Source: Burkholderiaceae bacterium (GTDB taxonomy: Bacteria > Pseudomonadota > Gammaproteobacteria > Burkholderiales > Burkholderiaceae_C). Taken from it: DNA of 38,090 nt. Shown here piece by piece: positions 18,897-26,773 of this stretch (within the stretch, counting starts at the first letter, position 1; each line of letters opens with the position of its first letter). The stretch is taken from contig JAJVIL010000019.1 in the NCBI GenBank assembly GCA_022072045.1, forward strand, positions 1 through 38,090, given 5' to 3'. The notes under the pieces are model-generated. The model ran no database searches, was not told the origin of the DNA, and saw nothing but the letters and a program-made list of their open reading frames with translations. A program made the translations under genes and the position numbers.

Positions 18897-20438
18897 ATGG
18901 CCGACAAGCTGATCGTTTTCGACACCACGCTGCGCGACGGCGAGCAGTCGCCCGGCGCCTCGATGACGCGCGAGGAGAAGCTGCGCATCGCGCGCCAGCT
19001 CGAGCGGCTGAAAGTCGACGTGATCGAAGCCGGCTTCGCGGCCTCGTCCAACGGCGACTTCGAGGCGGTCCGGTCGATTGCGCAGGCAGTGCGCGACAGC
19101 GTGGTGTGCTCGCTCGCGCGCGCCAACGACCGCGACATCGCGCGCGCGGCCGAGGCCCTGAAAGGTGCGGCGCGTGCGCGCATCCACACCTTCATCGCCA
19201 CCAGCGCGCTGCACATGGAGAAGAAGCTGCGCATGACGCCCGAGCAGGTGTTCGAGCAGGCCAAGCTTGCGGTGCGCTTCGCGCGCAACCTGTGCGACGA
19301 CGTCGAGTTCTCGCCCGAGGACGGCTACCGCTCCGATGTCGACTTCCTGTGCCGTGTGCTCGAAGCCGCGATTCGCGAGGGCGCGACGACGATCAACATC
19401 CCCGATACCGTGGGCTATGCCGTCCCCGAACTGTACGGCGGGTTCATCGCAGCGCTGCGCCAACGCGTGCCCAACTCGGACAAGGCGGTGTGGTCGGTGC
19501 ACTGCCACAACGATCTCGGCCTGGCCGTGGCCAACTCGCTGGCCGGCGTCAAGATCGGCGGCGCGCGCCAGGTCGAATGCACGATCAACGGCCTGGGCGA
19601 GCGCGCGGGCAACTGTGCGCTCGAGGAAGTGGTGATGGCGGTGCGCACGCGGCGCGACTACTTCGGACTCGAACTCGGCGTCGACACCAGCCAGATCGTG
19701 CCGGCGTCGCGCATGGTGAGCCAGACCACCGGCTTCGTCGTGCAGCCGAACAAGGCGGTGGTCGGCGCCAACGCGTTCGCCCACGCCTCGGGCATCCATC
19801 AGGACGGCGTGCTGAAGGCGCGCGACACCTACGAAATCATGCGCGCCGAGGACGTCGGCTGGAGCGCCAACCGCATCGTGCTGGGCAAGCTGTCGGGGCG
19901 CAACGCGTTCAAGCAGCGGCTACAGGAGCTTGGAATCGCGATGGAGTCGGAGGCCGACATCAACGCGGCGTTCATGCGCTTCAAGGATCTCGCCGACCGC
20001 AAGAGCGATATCTTCGACGAGGACATCCTGGCGCTCGTCAGCGACGAGGCTGTCAGCGGCCCGCGCGAGCACTACCGACTGCTCAGCCTCAGCCAGCACA
20101 GCGAGACCGGCGAGCGCCCGTGCGCCCACGTCAGCTTTGCCATCGGCGAGCAGGAGTTCGCCGCCGACAGCGAAGGCAACGGTCCGGTCGATGCGATCCT
20201 GAAGGCCATCGAGTCCAAGGTGGGTTCGGGCGCCGAGTTGCTGCTCTACTCGGTGAACGCCATCACTTCGGGCAGCACCGAATCGCAGGGTGAGGTGACC
20301 GTGCGCCTGCAACTCGGTGGTCGAATCGTCAACGGCGTCGGCGCCGACCCCGACATCGTGGTGGCCTCGGCGAAGGCCTACATCGCCGCGCTGAACAAAC
20401 TGCACCACGGCTCCGAACGGGTTGCGGCCCAAGGGTAA
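18897..20438 (+). CDS. leuA: 2-isopropylmalate synthase, classical (about 515-residue) type
   Basis: A 513-residue second 2-isopropylmalate synthase, of the E. coli type. The TIM barrel begins [16 protein letters not shown] (8-23), with [14 protein letters not shown] and the [12 protein letters not shown] segment. A linker domain contains GIHQDGVLK, and the C-terminal LeuA allosteric domain starts near 390. It lies 27 bp after the first leuA with GGGAG before its ATG, so both should respond to the same attenuator. The two proteins align only in the barrel motifs, indicating separate subfamilies, not a recent duplication. A related acyl transfer such as citramalate synthesis cannot be excluded by eye. 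Confidence 0.93.
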   Translation: MADKLIVFDTTLRDGEQSPGASMTREEKLRIARQLERLKVDVIEAGFAASSNGDFEAVRSIAQAVRDSVVCSLARANDRDIARAAEALKGAARARIHTFIATSALHMEKKLRMTPEQVFEQAKLAVRFARNLCDDVEFSPEDGYRSDVDFLCRVLEAAIREGATTINIPDTVGYAVPELYGGFIAALRQRVPNSDKAVWSVHCHNDLGLAVANSLAGVKIGGARQVECTINGLGERAGNCALEEVVMAVRTRRDYFGLELGVDTSQIVPASRMVSQTTGFVVQPNKAVVGANAFAHASGIHQDGVLKARDTYEIMRAEDVGWSANRIVLGKLSGRNAFKQRLQELGIAMESEADINAAFMRFKDLADRKSDIFDEDILALVSDEAVSGPREHYRLLSLSQHSETGERPCAHVSFAIGEQEFAADSEGNGPVDAILKAIESKVGSGAELLLYSVNAITSGSTESQGEVTVRLQLGGRIVNGVGADPDIVVASAKAYIAALNKLHHGSERVAAQG

Positions 20439-20444
20439 ACCCGT
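20417..20444 (+). terminator. Weak hairpin across the second leuA stop
   Basis: ACGGGTT (20417-20423) pairs with AACCCGT (20438-20444) around the stop codon. There is no T-tract. It is a possible Rho-assisted or weak terminator at the end of the leu operon. Confidence 0.25.
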
Positions 20445-20533
20445 AGCTTCGGATCCCCGACTCGCGTGGCAACAACGCACGGCAGAAATTGGCGCACCCC
20501 CGCACTTGAGGAAAATTACCTAAGCTTTTGATA

Positions 20534-20562
20534 TTGCCCACGTTTTGATGCGCCGATACACT
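20534..20562 (+). promoter_or_regulatory. Candidate sigma70 promoter for pbpG
   Basis: TTGCCC (20534-20539), a 17-bp spacer and TACACT (20557-20562) fit a sigma70 promoter about 70 bp before the gene start, in an AT-richer stretch of the leuA-pbpG gap. Confidence 0.4.
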
Positions 20563-20638
20563 GGCGCACCGGTCAGCTCATGGCCGGTTCGTTTGTCGAG
20601 ATCGCGCGGTGCATGCAAGAACCTGGGGAACGTCGTTG

Positions 20639-21709
20639 GTGAAGCGAATGAGCGCGTGGGCGGCCGGTGCGTTCGCCATGGTTTGCTTTCTGGCCACACC
20701 CACCTTCGCGGTTGCCGGCGGCGACGCACGGCCGGTCGCCAAAGCCAAGAGCAGCAGCGCAACCAAGAGCGCATCGCGACGCAAGGCGCGCGTGACGGTA
20801 CGACCGTCGCTGGCGCAGAAGCAAGGCCTGCGAGGCACCGAAGACGCGCTGCGTCTCAAATCCAGTGCCGCGCTGGTGATCGATCAGGACACCGACGAGG
20901 TGCTGTACAGCAAGAATGCCGAGGCGGTGCTGCCGATCGCGTCGATCACCAAGCTGATGACGGCGATCGTCGTGCTCGATGCCGACCAGCCGATGGACGA
21001 GCCGATCAAGGTGTCGAAGGTCGCGCTCGACACCCCGAGGAACAACCGTTCTCGCCTCCGCGTGGGCGCCACGCTGTCGCGCGGCGAGTTGATGCACCTG
21101 GCCCTGATGTCGTCGGAGAACCGCGCCGCCTTCTCGATCGGTGCGGCCTACCCGGGCGGGCTGCCGGCGCTGGTCGAGGCGATGAACCGCAAGGCGGGCG
21201 AACTCGGCATGCACGATTCGCACTTCGTCGAACCCACCGGCCTGTCGAGCGACAACCGCTCGAGCGCGCACGACCTCGCGCTGCTCGTCCAGGCTGCGTA
21301 CGAGCACCCGGTGCTGCGTGAATACTCGACCACTGAAGATGCGTCGGTGCCGATCGGACGGCGCATGGTGCAGTTCCGTACCACGAATTCGCTGGTGCGC
21401 AACCCATCGTGGGAAATTGGCCTGCAGAAGACTGGCTACATCTCCGAGGCGGGTCGCTGCCTGGTGATGCAGGCCGAGTTGGCCGGTCGCAAGCTGATCA
21501 TGGTGCTGCTCGATTCGGTCGGCCGCTACTCGCGCGTCGGCGATGCCGAGCGCATCCGGCGTTGGCTCGACTCGTTGCCGACCGCACACGCGCAAGAGCA
21601 GGGGACGCCCGATGCGCCCGATGCGGCTTCTGCAGTGGCGCACGAGCCTTCAGCGGCGGTGACCGAGGGCGAGGGAGATCTGGGCCGCAGTGGCTCGGAC
21701 ACGTTCTAG
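20639..21709 (+). CDS. pbpG: D-alanyl-D-alanine endopeptidase (PBP7-like, peptidase S11)
   Basis: A 356-residue periplasmic penicillin-binding protein that cuts cross-links in peptidoglycan. All three active-site motifs are present: SITK (102-105), SEN (159-161) and KTG (264-266). A signal peptide is visible (MKRMSAWAAGAFAMVCFLATPTFAVA). A Lys/Ser/Arg-rich linker (about 35-55) precedes the catalytic domain. I chose GTG 20639, which has GGGGAA upstream and gives a Lys-Arg N-terminus; ATG 20648 is the alternative. The Ala/Glu-rich C-terminal tail overlaps the convergent IclR gene by 60 bp. Confidence 0.92.
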   Translation: MKRMSAWAAGAFAMVCFLATPTFAVAGGDARPVAKAKSSSATKSASRRKARVTVRPSLAQKQGLRGTEDALRLKSSAALVIDQDTDEVLYSKNAEAVLPIASITKLMTAIVVLDADQPMDEPIKVSKVALDTPRNNRSRLRVGATLSRGELMHLALMSSENRAAFSIGAAYPGGLPALVEAMNRKAGELGMHDSHFVEPTGLSSDNRSSAHDLALLVQAAYEHPVLREYSTTEDASVPIGRRMVQFRTTNSLVRNPSWEIGLQKTGYISEAGRCLVMQAELAGRKLIMVLLDSVGRYSRVGDAERIRRWLDSLPTAHAQEQGTPDAPDAASAVAHEPSAAVTEGEGDLGRSGSDTF

Positions 21710-22435
21710 CCAAGACTCCTCGAGCCGGTCGGCCGGCGCCGACACCGACAGCCCGGCGACCAGGCTCGACTGGTCGTCGAAGATCCCAGCGGCGAGGCAG
21801 CGCACGCCGAGTTCCAACTCCTCGTCGTCGCGCGCCGTGGCGGTCTGTCTCACCAGCATCAGTTCGCGCTCCAGGCGCGCCAGGTCGGTGATGCTGTTGC
21901 GCGTGTGGCCCGCCAGACCGGTGCGTGTCGCGTAGGCACGCACACGTTGCGGTTCGTCGAAGGCCAGGAACAGCTTGCCCACCGACGTCAGGTGCAGGGG
22001 CGCACGCCCCCCGACGGCGCGCACCACCTGCATCCCCGAGCGCTCGCTGTACGTGCGCTCGATGTAGACGATCTCGTCGCCCTGGCGCACCGAAAGGTTG
22101 ACCGGCTGGTGCGTCAGCTTGTGCAGCTCGCGCATCGGCCCGAGCGCCGCGTCGCGCACGTCGAGACGCGCCTTCACCAGATTGCCCAGTTCGAGCAGGC
22201 GCATGCCGAGCCGGTAGCTGCCGGCTTCGGGTCGATCGACGAAGCGGCCGATCACCAGGTCGTTGAGGATGCGGTGGGCGGTCGACGGATGCAGCCCGGT
22301 GCGCGCGGTGAGTTGCTTCAGTGGTACCGGATCGGGCTGCGACGCCAGCACGTCCAGCAGGGTGAACATGCGCTCGATCACCTGGATGGTCGGCGCCACC
22401 GGTGCGCGCGCGGCGTCTCGTTGCTTCTCGCTCAT
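21650..22435 (-). CDS. IclR-family transcriptional regulator
   Basis: A 261-residue regulator with an N-terminal winged helix-turn-helix (about 17-80; PLKQLTARTGLHPSTAHRILNDL) and a C-terminal IclR effector domain (about 95-255; YIERTYSERSGMQVVRAVGGRAPLHLTSVGK and GVRCLAAGIFDDQ). IclR proteins usually control catabolic genes for small organic acids. No such operon is adjacent, so the target is unknown. It lies 68 bp downstream of hpnE on the same strand and could be co-transcribed. Its 3' end overlaps pbpG by 60 bp, tail to tail. Confidence 0.93.
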   Translation of the reverse strand: MSEKQRDAARAPVAPTIQVIERMFTLLDVLASQPDPVPLKQLTARTGLHPSTAHRILNDLVIGRFVDRPEAGSYRLGMRLLELGNLVKARLDVRDAALGPMRELHKLTHQPVNLSVRQGDEIVYIERTYSERSGMQVVRAVGGRAPLHLTSVGKLFLAFDEPQRVRAYATRTGLAGHTRNSITDLARLERELMLVRQTATARDDEELELGVRCLAAGIFDDQSSLVAGLSVSAPADRLEESWLERVRATAAQISLALGHRR

Positions 22436-22503
22436 GGAACGCGATTCTGCATCCTGAGAGCGTCGATTCGACAATTCGGATGGCCGGGATCTCCGCGGTT
22501 GGG

Positions 22504-23787
22504 TCAGGCGGTGCGCACCGCGTGCGCCGCTGCCACCCCCGATCGCACGGCACCTTCGAGCGTGGCCGGGTAGGGGCCGTCCACGTAGTCGCCGGCGGCC
22601 AACAGATTGGGCGCGATCAGCGCCGTGGGGCGCCGCAACGCCGGCACGCAGGCGAAGGTGGCGCGACGCTCGAGCGCCGTGTGCACCACCTCGGGCTGCG
22701 GGCCGAACGAAGCAGGCAGGTCGCGAGCGCCCTGCGCCTGCACGGCCGAGGCCAGTGCAGGCAACCCCCTCTCGAGCCAGTCGCTGGCACCGCTGACGAC
22801 GAGCGCCGCGAGGTCGTGATGCTGCCCCAGCAGCCCGAGATCGAAGGCGAATTGCGCCGGGCGCTCGCGGTCGCTTCGCAGGGCCACCATGGGGCTGGGT
22901 AGCGCAAACCTGCGTCGCAGGTACACGGTGGCAATGGGCTCGTGCCGCAGTGCTCGCGCCCGTTGTGCCCAGGGCGCGTTCAGCGGCGAAGCCAGCCGCG
23001 CTGCCTCGACGGCGCTGCAGGCGAGGATCACCGCATCGAAGGCGGTGCCGTCGACCAACCATCCGGTGCCAGACGTCGGGCCGATCGCGAGCACGCGGTG
23101 TCTGAGTCGAAGCGTCGCCCCCTGCTGCTCGAGCCAGCGCAGCGCCGGCTCCGGCAGCAGCCGCGAGAGCCCGGCGGCCGGGAGCAGCAGGTCGGAGCTG
23201 CCACGTCCGCCGAACAGCGCGTCGGCCAACACCCGCAGAAACACCGTCGCGTCCGCGAGCGCCGACGGCGTGTTCAGCGCTGCGAGGCAAAGCGGATCGA
23301 TCAGATCCTGCCGCACGCGCGGCGGCAATCCCGCGCAGAGCTGGGCCACCGTCTCGACTCCGGGATTGCGCATGCCGTTGCGCAACCAGGCAAAGGTCTG
23401 GCGCAGCAGCGCAGTGCGCTCGCGCCAGCTCCACCGGTGCTGGCGCGCAACCGCCCAGGCGAACGCCAGGTGCACGTTGCCGCGCGGCAACCGGATGCCG
23501 CCACCATCCGGGTACAGCAATTCGAGCCGGCGGCGCTGCAGCACCCGCGCAGGGTCGACGCCGACCCGCCGCATCAGGCGCAGCGTTTCGCGATAGGCGC
23601 CGATCAGGATGTGCTGACCATTGTCGAGTGCAAGCCCATCGACGGCCACGCTGCGCGCGCGGCCGCCGCCGCTGCCCGCCATTTCGAACAACGTGACCGC
23701 ATGGCCGTCGGCGCTGGCCTGCACCGCGGCGGCGAGCCCCGCCCAGCCGGCGCCGACCACCGCCACGCACCTGCGTGGCAGGCTCAC
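22504..23787 (-). CDS. hpnE: Hydroxysqualene dehydroxylase
   Basis: A 427-residue FAD-dependent amine-oxidase-fold enzyme that reduces hydroxysqualene to squalene, the last step of the HpnCDE route. The dinucleotide-binding motif VVGAGWAGLAAAVQASADGH is at the N-terminus, followed by GGRARSVAVDGLALDNGQH. The C-terminal FAD contact LLAAGDYVDGPYPATLEGA is clear. The start is a GTG at 23787, one base after the hpnD stop. The assignment rests on both the sequence and the adjoining hpnD and hpnC. No squalene-hopene cyclase is in the window. Confidence 0.93.
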   Translation of the reverse strand: MSLPRRCVAVVGAGWAGLAAAVQASADGHAVTLFEMAGSGGGRARSVAVDGLALDNGQHILIGAYRETLRLMRRVGVDPARVLQRRRLELLYPDGGGIRLPRGNVHLAFAWAVARQHRWSWRERTALLRQTFAWLRNGMRNPGVETVAQLCAGLPPRVRQDLIDPLCLAALNTPSALADATVFLRVLADALFGGRGSSDLLLPAAGLSRLLPEPALRWLEQQGATLRLRHRVLAIGPTSGTGWLVDGTAFDAVILACSAVEAARLASPLNAPWAQRARALRHEPIATVYLRRRFALPSPMVALRSDRERPAQFAFDLGLLGQHHDLAALVVSGASDWLERGLPALASAVQAQGARDLPASFGPQPEVVHTALERRATFACVPALRRPTALIAPNLLAAGDYVDGPYPATLEGAVRSGVAAAHAVRTA

Positions 23788-23788
23788 T

Positions 23789-24637
23789 TCAGTGGCCTTG
23801 CCACTGTGTGCGCGCAGCGATCCACAGCTTGCGCAACGGCGTCAGCGAGGTACGCTGGTGCAGCACCCGGAAGCCGTCGTCTTCGATCTCCTGCAGCAGC
23901 GTGCGATAGATGTTGGCCATCATCAGACCGGGTCGTTGCGATTCGCGGTCGGCCTCGGGCAACAGCGCCAGCGCGCCGTCGTAGGTGGCCTGCGCGCGTT
24001 GCGCCTGAAACCGCATGAGCGCGGTGAAGCGATCGCTGTAGCCCCACGGGGACTCGCGCTGCAGGATCTCCGAGGCCTTGACCCCGAAGCGCTGCAAGTC
24101 CTCCAGCGGCAGATAGATGCGGCCGCGGCGGGCGTCGTCGCCGACATCGCGAATGATGTTGGTCAACTGCAGCGCCAGTCCCAGTTTGTGCGCGTAGTCG
24201 ATCGTGCGCACGCTGCGGCGCCCGAAGATGTTGGCTGCCACCTCGCCGACGACGCCGGCCACCAGGTGGCAATAGCGCTCGAGCAGCGCGAAGTCGAGGT
24301 AGCGCGTCTGGTCGAGGTCCATCTGGCAGCCTTCGATCACTGCCAGCAAATGAGACGGCTCGATGCCGTGCGCAGCGGCCTGCGGCATCAGCGCCTGCAG
24401 CACCGGATGGCTCGGTGTGCCGGCGAAGGCGCTGGCCACCTCCTGCCGCCACCAGGCGAGCTTGGCGGCCGCAACGCCGGGGTCGGTGACTTCGTCGACC
24501 ACGTCGTCGACTTCACGGCAAAAGGCATAGAACGCCGTGATCGCCGCGCGCTTGGCCGGCGGCAGGAACATGAACGCGTAGTAGAACGACGATCCGCTGC
24601 CGGCCGCCTTCTGCTGCACGTATTGCGCAGGGGTCAC
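23789..24637 (-). CDS. hpnD: Presqualene diphosphate synthase
   Basis: A 282-residue trans-isoprenyl diphosphate synthase fold enzyme that joins two farnesyl diphosphates into presqualene diphosphate. Both Asp-rich Mg2+ sites are present: D44xxxD48 (REVDDVVDE) and D164xxxD168 (NIIRDVGDDARRGRIYLP). The track's ATG start at 24745 lies inside hpnC. A GTG at 24637 overlaps the hpnC stop (GTGA) and gives the typical N-terminus TPAQYVQQKAAGSGSSFYYAF. Confidence 0.94.
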   Translation of the reverse strand: MTPAQYVQQKAAGSGSSFYYAFMFLPPAKRAAITAFYAFCREVDDVVDEVTDPGVAAAKLAWWRQEVASAFAGTPSHPVLQALMPQAAAHGIEPSHLLAVIEGCQMDLDQTRYLDFALLERYCHLVAGVVGEVAANIFGRRSVRTIDYAHKLGLALQLTNIIRDVGDDARRGRIYLPLEDLQRFGVKASEILQRESPWGYSDRFTALMRFQAQRAQATYDGALALLPEADRESQRPGLMMANIYRTLLQEIEDDGFRVLHQRTSLTPLRKLWIAARTQWQGH

Positions 24638-25491
24638 ACCAGGCGCTCGGGGGCGAACCACGTGGTGCGATAGCGCAGGCTGCGCCACGCCAGCAGGGGC
24701 GCATCGGCTGCGTTCAGCCGCGGCCGGCGGGTGATCGATGCGCAATCCATCCGCGCGATTCTCTCAAGGATGCGCCAGCCGCCGTGCACCACGAGGCGCA
24801 GCTCCCAGCCGGCGCGGCCCGGCACGCGCAGCGGCAGGGCGGCGCCTTCGGCCAGCAGCGAGGCGGTCCAGCGCACGAGGTCGCGCACCAATGCACGCAA
24901 TGCGGGGGTGTCGCCGAGCGCGCGCGGATCGGCGAGATCGACACCGTGCAACGCGGCGTCGGCGTACGGAAGGTAGTTGCGCCCGCGTGGCAGATCGACG
25001 CTGAGGTCTTGCCAGAAGTTGATGAGCTGCAGGCTCGAGCACACGGCGTCGGCCTGGTGCAGCGACTGTGCGTCGCCGATGCCGTACAGGTGCAGCAGCA
25101 GGCGCCCGATCGGATTGGCCGAGCGGCGGCAATAGGCGAGCAGCGCCTCGCGGTCGGCATAGCTGGGGTTGCCGGCGTCCTGCTCGAACGCATCGAGCAG
25201 GTCGTGCAGCGGCGCGGGCGGCAGCGCGTGCGTGCGCATTGCGGCGGCCAGCGCGTCGAAGACGCCCGCCCAGGGTTGCGCCGCGGGAAGCGGGTCGCCG
25301 GCGATGGTTGCCGTCAGCGCCGCGCGAAAGCGCGCCAACTCGCGCAGGCGGGCCGCAGGCTCGGCGTCGCCCTCGTCGGCGATGTCGTCGGCGGTGCGGG
25401 CGAGGGCGTAGATCGCCCGCACGGGCGCACGCAGCGACGGCGGGCACAGCAGCGACGCCACCGGAAAGTTCTCGTAGTGACCGACCCCCAT
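24634..25491 (-). CDS. hpnC: Hydroxysqualene synthase
   Basis: A 285-residue squalene-synthase-like enzyme that converts presqualene diphosphate to hydroxysqualene. It contains D35xxxD39 (ARTADDIADEGD) and the second site D162xxxD166 (INFWQDLSVDLPRGRNYLP). MGVGHYENFPVASLLCP is the usual HpnC N-terminus. It is the first gene of hpnC-hpnD-hpnE and diverges from the RND efflux operon. A 12-bp palindrome lies 13 bases upstream of its ATG. Confidence 0.94.
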   Translation of the reverse strand: MGVGHYENFPVASLLCPPSLRAPVRAIYALARTADDIADEGDAEPAARLRELARFRAALTATIAGDPLPAAQPWAGVFDALAAAMRTHALPPAPLHDLLDAFEQDAGNPSYADREALLAYCRRSANPIGRLLLHLYGIGDAQSLHQADAVCSSLQLINFWQDLSVDLPRGRNYLPYADAALHGVDLADPRALGDTPALRALVRDLVRWTASLLAEGAALPLRVPGRAGWELRLVVHGGWRILERIARMDCASITRRPRLNAADAPLLAWRSLRYRTTWFAPERLV

Positions 25492-25504
25492 GCGCGGATT
25501 CTGA

Positions 25505-25516
25505 TTTCAATTGAAA
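25505..25516. promoter_or_regulatory. 12-bp palindrome upstream of hpnC
   Basis: TTTCAATTGAAA is a perfect palindrome 13 bp before the hpnC ATG, in an AT-rich patch. It could be an operator or part of the hpnC promoter/5' leader. No regulator is identified. Confidence 0.35.
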
Positions 25517-25526
25517 CGAGCCGGGT

Positions 25527-25555
25527 TTGACAGCGCATCGGTTGGCCCATACATT
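25527..25555 (+). promoter_or_regulatory. Near-consensus sigma70 promoter of the RND efflux operon
   Basis: TTGACA (25527-25532), an exact 17-bp spacer and TACATT (25550-25555). This is the best sigma70 match in the window. Predicted transcription starts near 25562, inside the adjacent palindrome. Confidence 0.8.
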
Positions 25556-25573
25556 ACTGACCGGCCGGTCAGT
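25556..25573. promoter_or_regulatory. 18-bp perfect palindrome, TetR-type operator
   Basis: ACTGACCGGCCGGTCAGT is fully self-complementary and starts at the base after the -10 box, covering the predicted start site. Placement and sequence style (TGACCG/CGGTCA half-sites) match TetR/AcrR-family operators of efflux operons. No tetR gene lies in the window. Confidence 0.75.
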
Positions 25574-25627
25574 CACTAAAAAGGAAGCGACCGGCCGCCG
25601 TCGCGCTGTTCATCCGATCGCCCCGCC

Positions 25628-26758
25628 ATGAAGCGCCTTCTTCTCGCCCCGCTGTTGCCACTCATCGCCACCGCCTTGATTGCCTGCTCGCCCAAGCCGC
25701 CGCCCGCACAGCCGACTCGGGCGGTGCGCACGGCGGTTGTCGCATCGACCGCGGGCGGAGCCCACGAGTACGCGGCAGAGATCCGCGCGCGCACCGAATC
25801 GAGGCTGGGTTTTCGCGTCGGCGGCAAGCTGGTCTCGCGCTCGGCCGACCTGGGCGACGCAGTTCGCGCCGGGCAGGTGCTGGCGCAACTCGACCCTCGT
25901 GATCTTCAACTGGGTCAGCAGGCGGCACAGGCCGCGCTGGGGGCCGCCAAGGCCAACTTCGAGCTCAGCCAGACCGAATTCAAGCGCTATCAGGAACTGC
26001 GCGAACAGGGCTTCATCAGCCGGCTCGAGCTCGAGCGTCGCGCAACCGGCCTCGTCGCTGCGCAGGCGCAATACGAGCAGGCGCGGGTGCAGGCCGGCAT
26101 GCAGGGCAATCAGGCGCGCTACGCCACGCTGAGCGCCGATGCGTCGGGGGTGATCACGGGCGTCGATGCCGAACCCGGTGCGGTGGTGGCAGCCGGTGCA
26201 CCGGTGCTGCGGCTCGCGCACGACGGGCCGCGCGACGCGGTCTTCAACGTGCCGGAGGACCGGGTGGCGCAGATGCGTTCGCTGCTCGGAGTGACCAACG
26301 CGTTGCAGGTGACCCTGTGGAATGACCGCGCCGCGCCGATCGTCGCCACGGTGCGCGAGGTGGCCGCCGCCGCCGACCCGACGACGCGAACCTTCGTCGT
26401 CAAGGCCGACATCGGCCGTGCCGCGGTCAGGCTCGGTCAGACGGCAGCGGTCAGGGTCGAGTCGCCGCACGTGGTCGGTCAGATCAAGCTGCCGCTGCCG
26501 GCCGTGTTCGAACTGCGGGGCGTGCCGACGGTGTGGGTGCTCGACCGCGCGAGCATGACGGTCAGGCCGCAGGCGGTGCGCCTGACCGGTGCCGAGGGCA
26601 ACGACGTGGTGATCGCCGGCGGCGTGTCGCTTGGCGAGACGGTGGTGGTGGCCGGCGTCCACGTGCTGAGCGCCGGACAGAAGGTGCGCCTGTACGCCGA
26701 GCGCGGCGCACAGGCGGGCCACACCGCGCCGCTCGGTGGCAGCGTCGCGACGCGCTGA
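25628..26758 (+). CDS. RND efflux periplasmic adaptor lipoprotein
   Basis: A 376-residue membrane-fusion protein linking an inner-membrane pump to an outer-membrane channel. The signal peptide ends in a lipobox (LIAC, Cys20), so the mature protein is a lipoprotein. The order is: a first beta/lipoyl half (SRLGFRVGGKLVSRSADLGDAVRAGQVLAQLD), an alpha-helical hairpin (about 90-150), a second lipoyl half (GVDAEPGAVVAAGAPVLRL), then beta-barrel and membrane-proximal domains. The start has no obvious Shine-Dalgarno. The pump gene follows after 15 bp. It sits behind a strong promoter and a TetR-like operator. Confidence 0.92.
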   Translation: MKRLLLAPLLPLIATALIACSPKPPPAQPTRAVRTAVVASTAGGAHEYAAEIRARTESRLGFRVGGKLVSRSADLGDAVRAGQVLAQLDPRDLQLGQQAAQAALGAAKANFELSQTEFKRYQELREQGFISRLELERRATGLVAAQAQYEQARVQAGMQGNQARYATLSADASGVITGVDAEPGAVVAAGAPVLRLAHDGPRDAVFNVPEDRVAQMRSLLGVTNALQVTLWNDRAAPIVATVREVAAAADPTTRTFVVKADIGRAAVRLGQTAAVRVESPHVVGQIKLPLPAVFELRGVPTVWVLDRASMTVRPQAVRLTGAEGNDVVIAGGVSLGETVVVAGVHVLSAGQKVRLYAERGAQAGHTAPLGGSVATR

Positions 26759-26773
26759 AGCGAGGCTGAGCCG

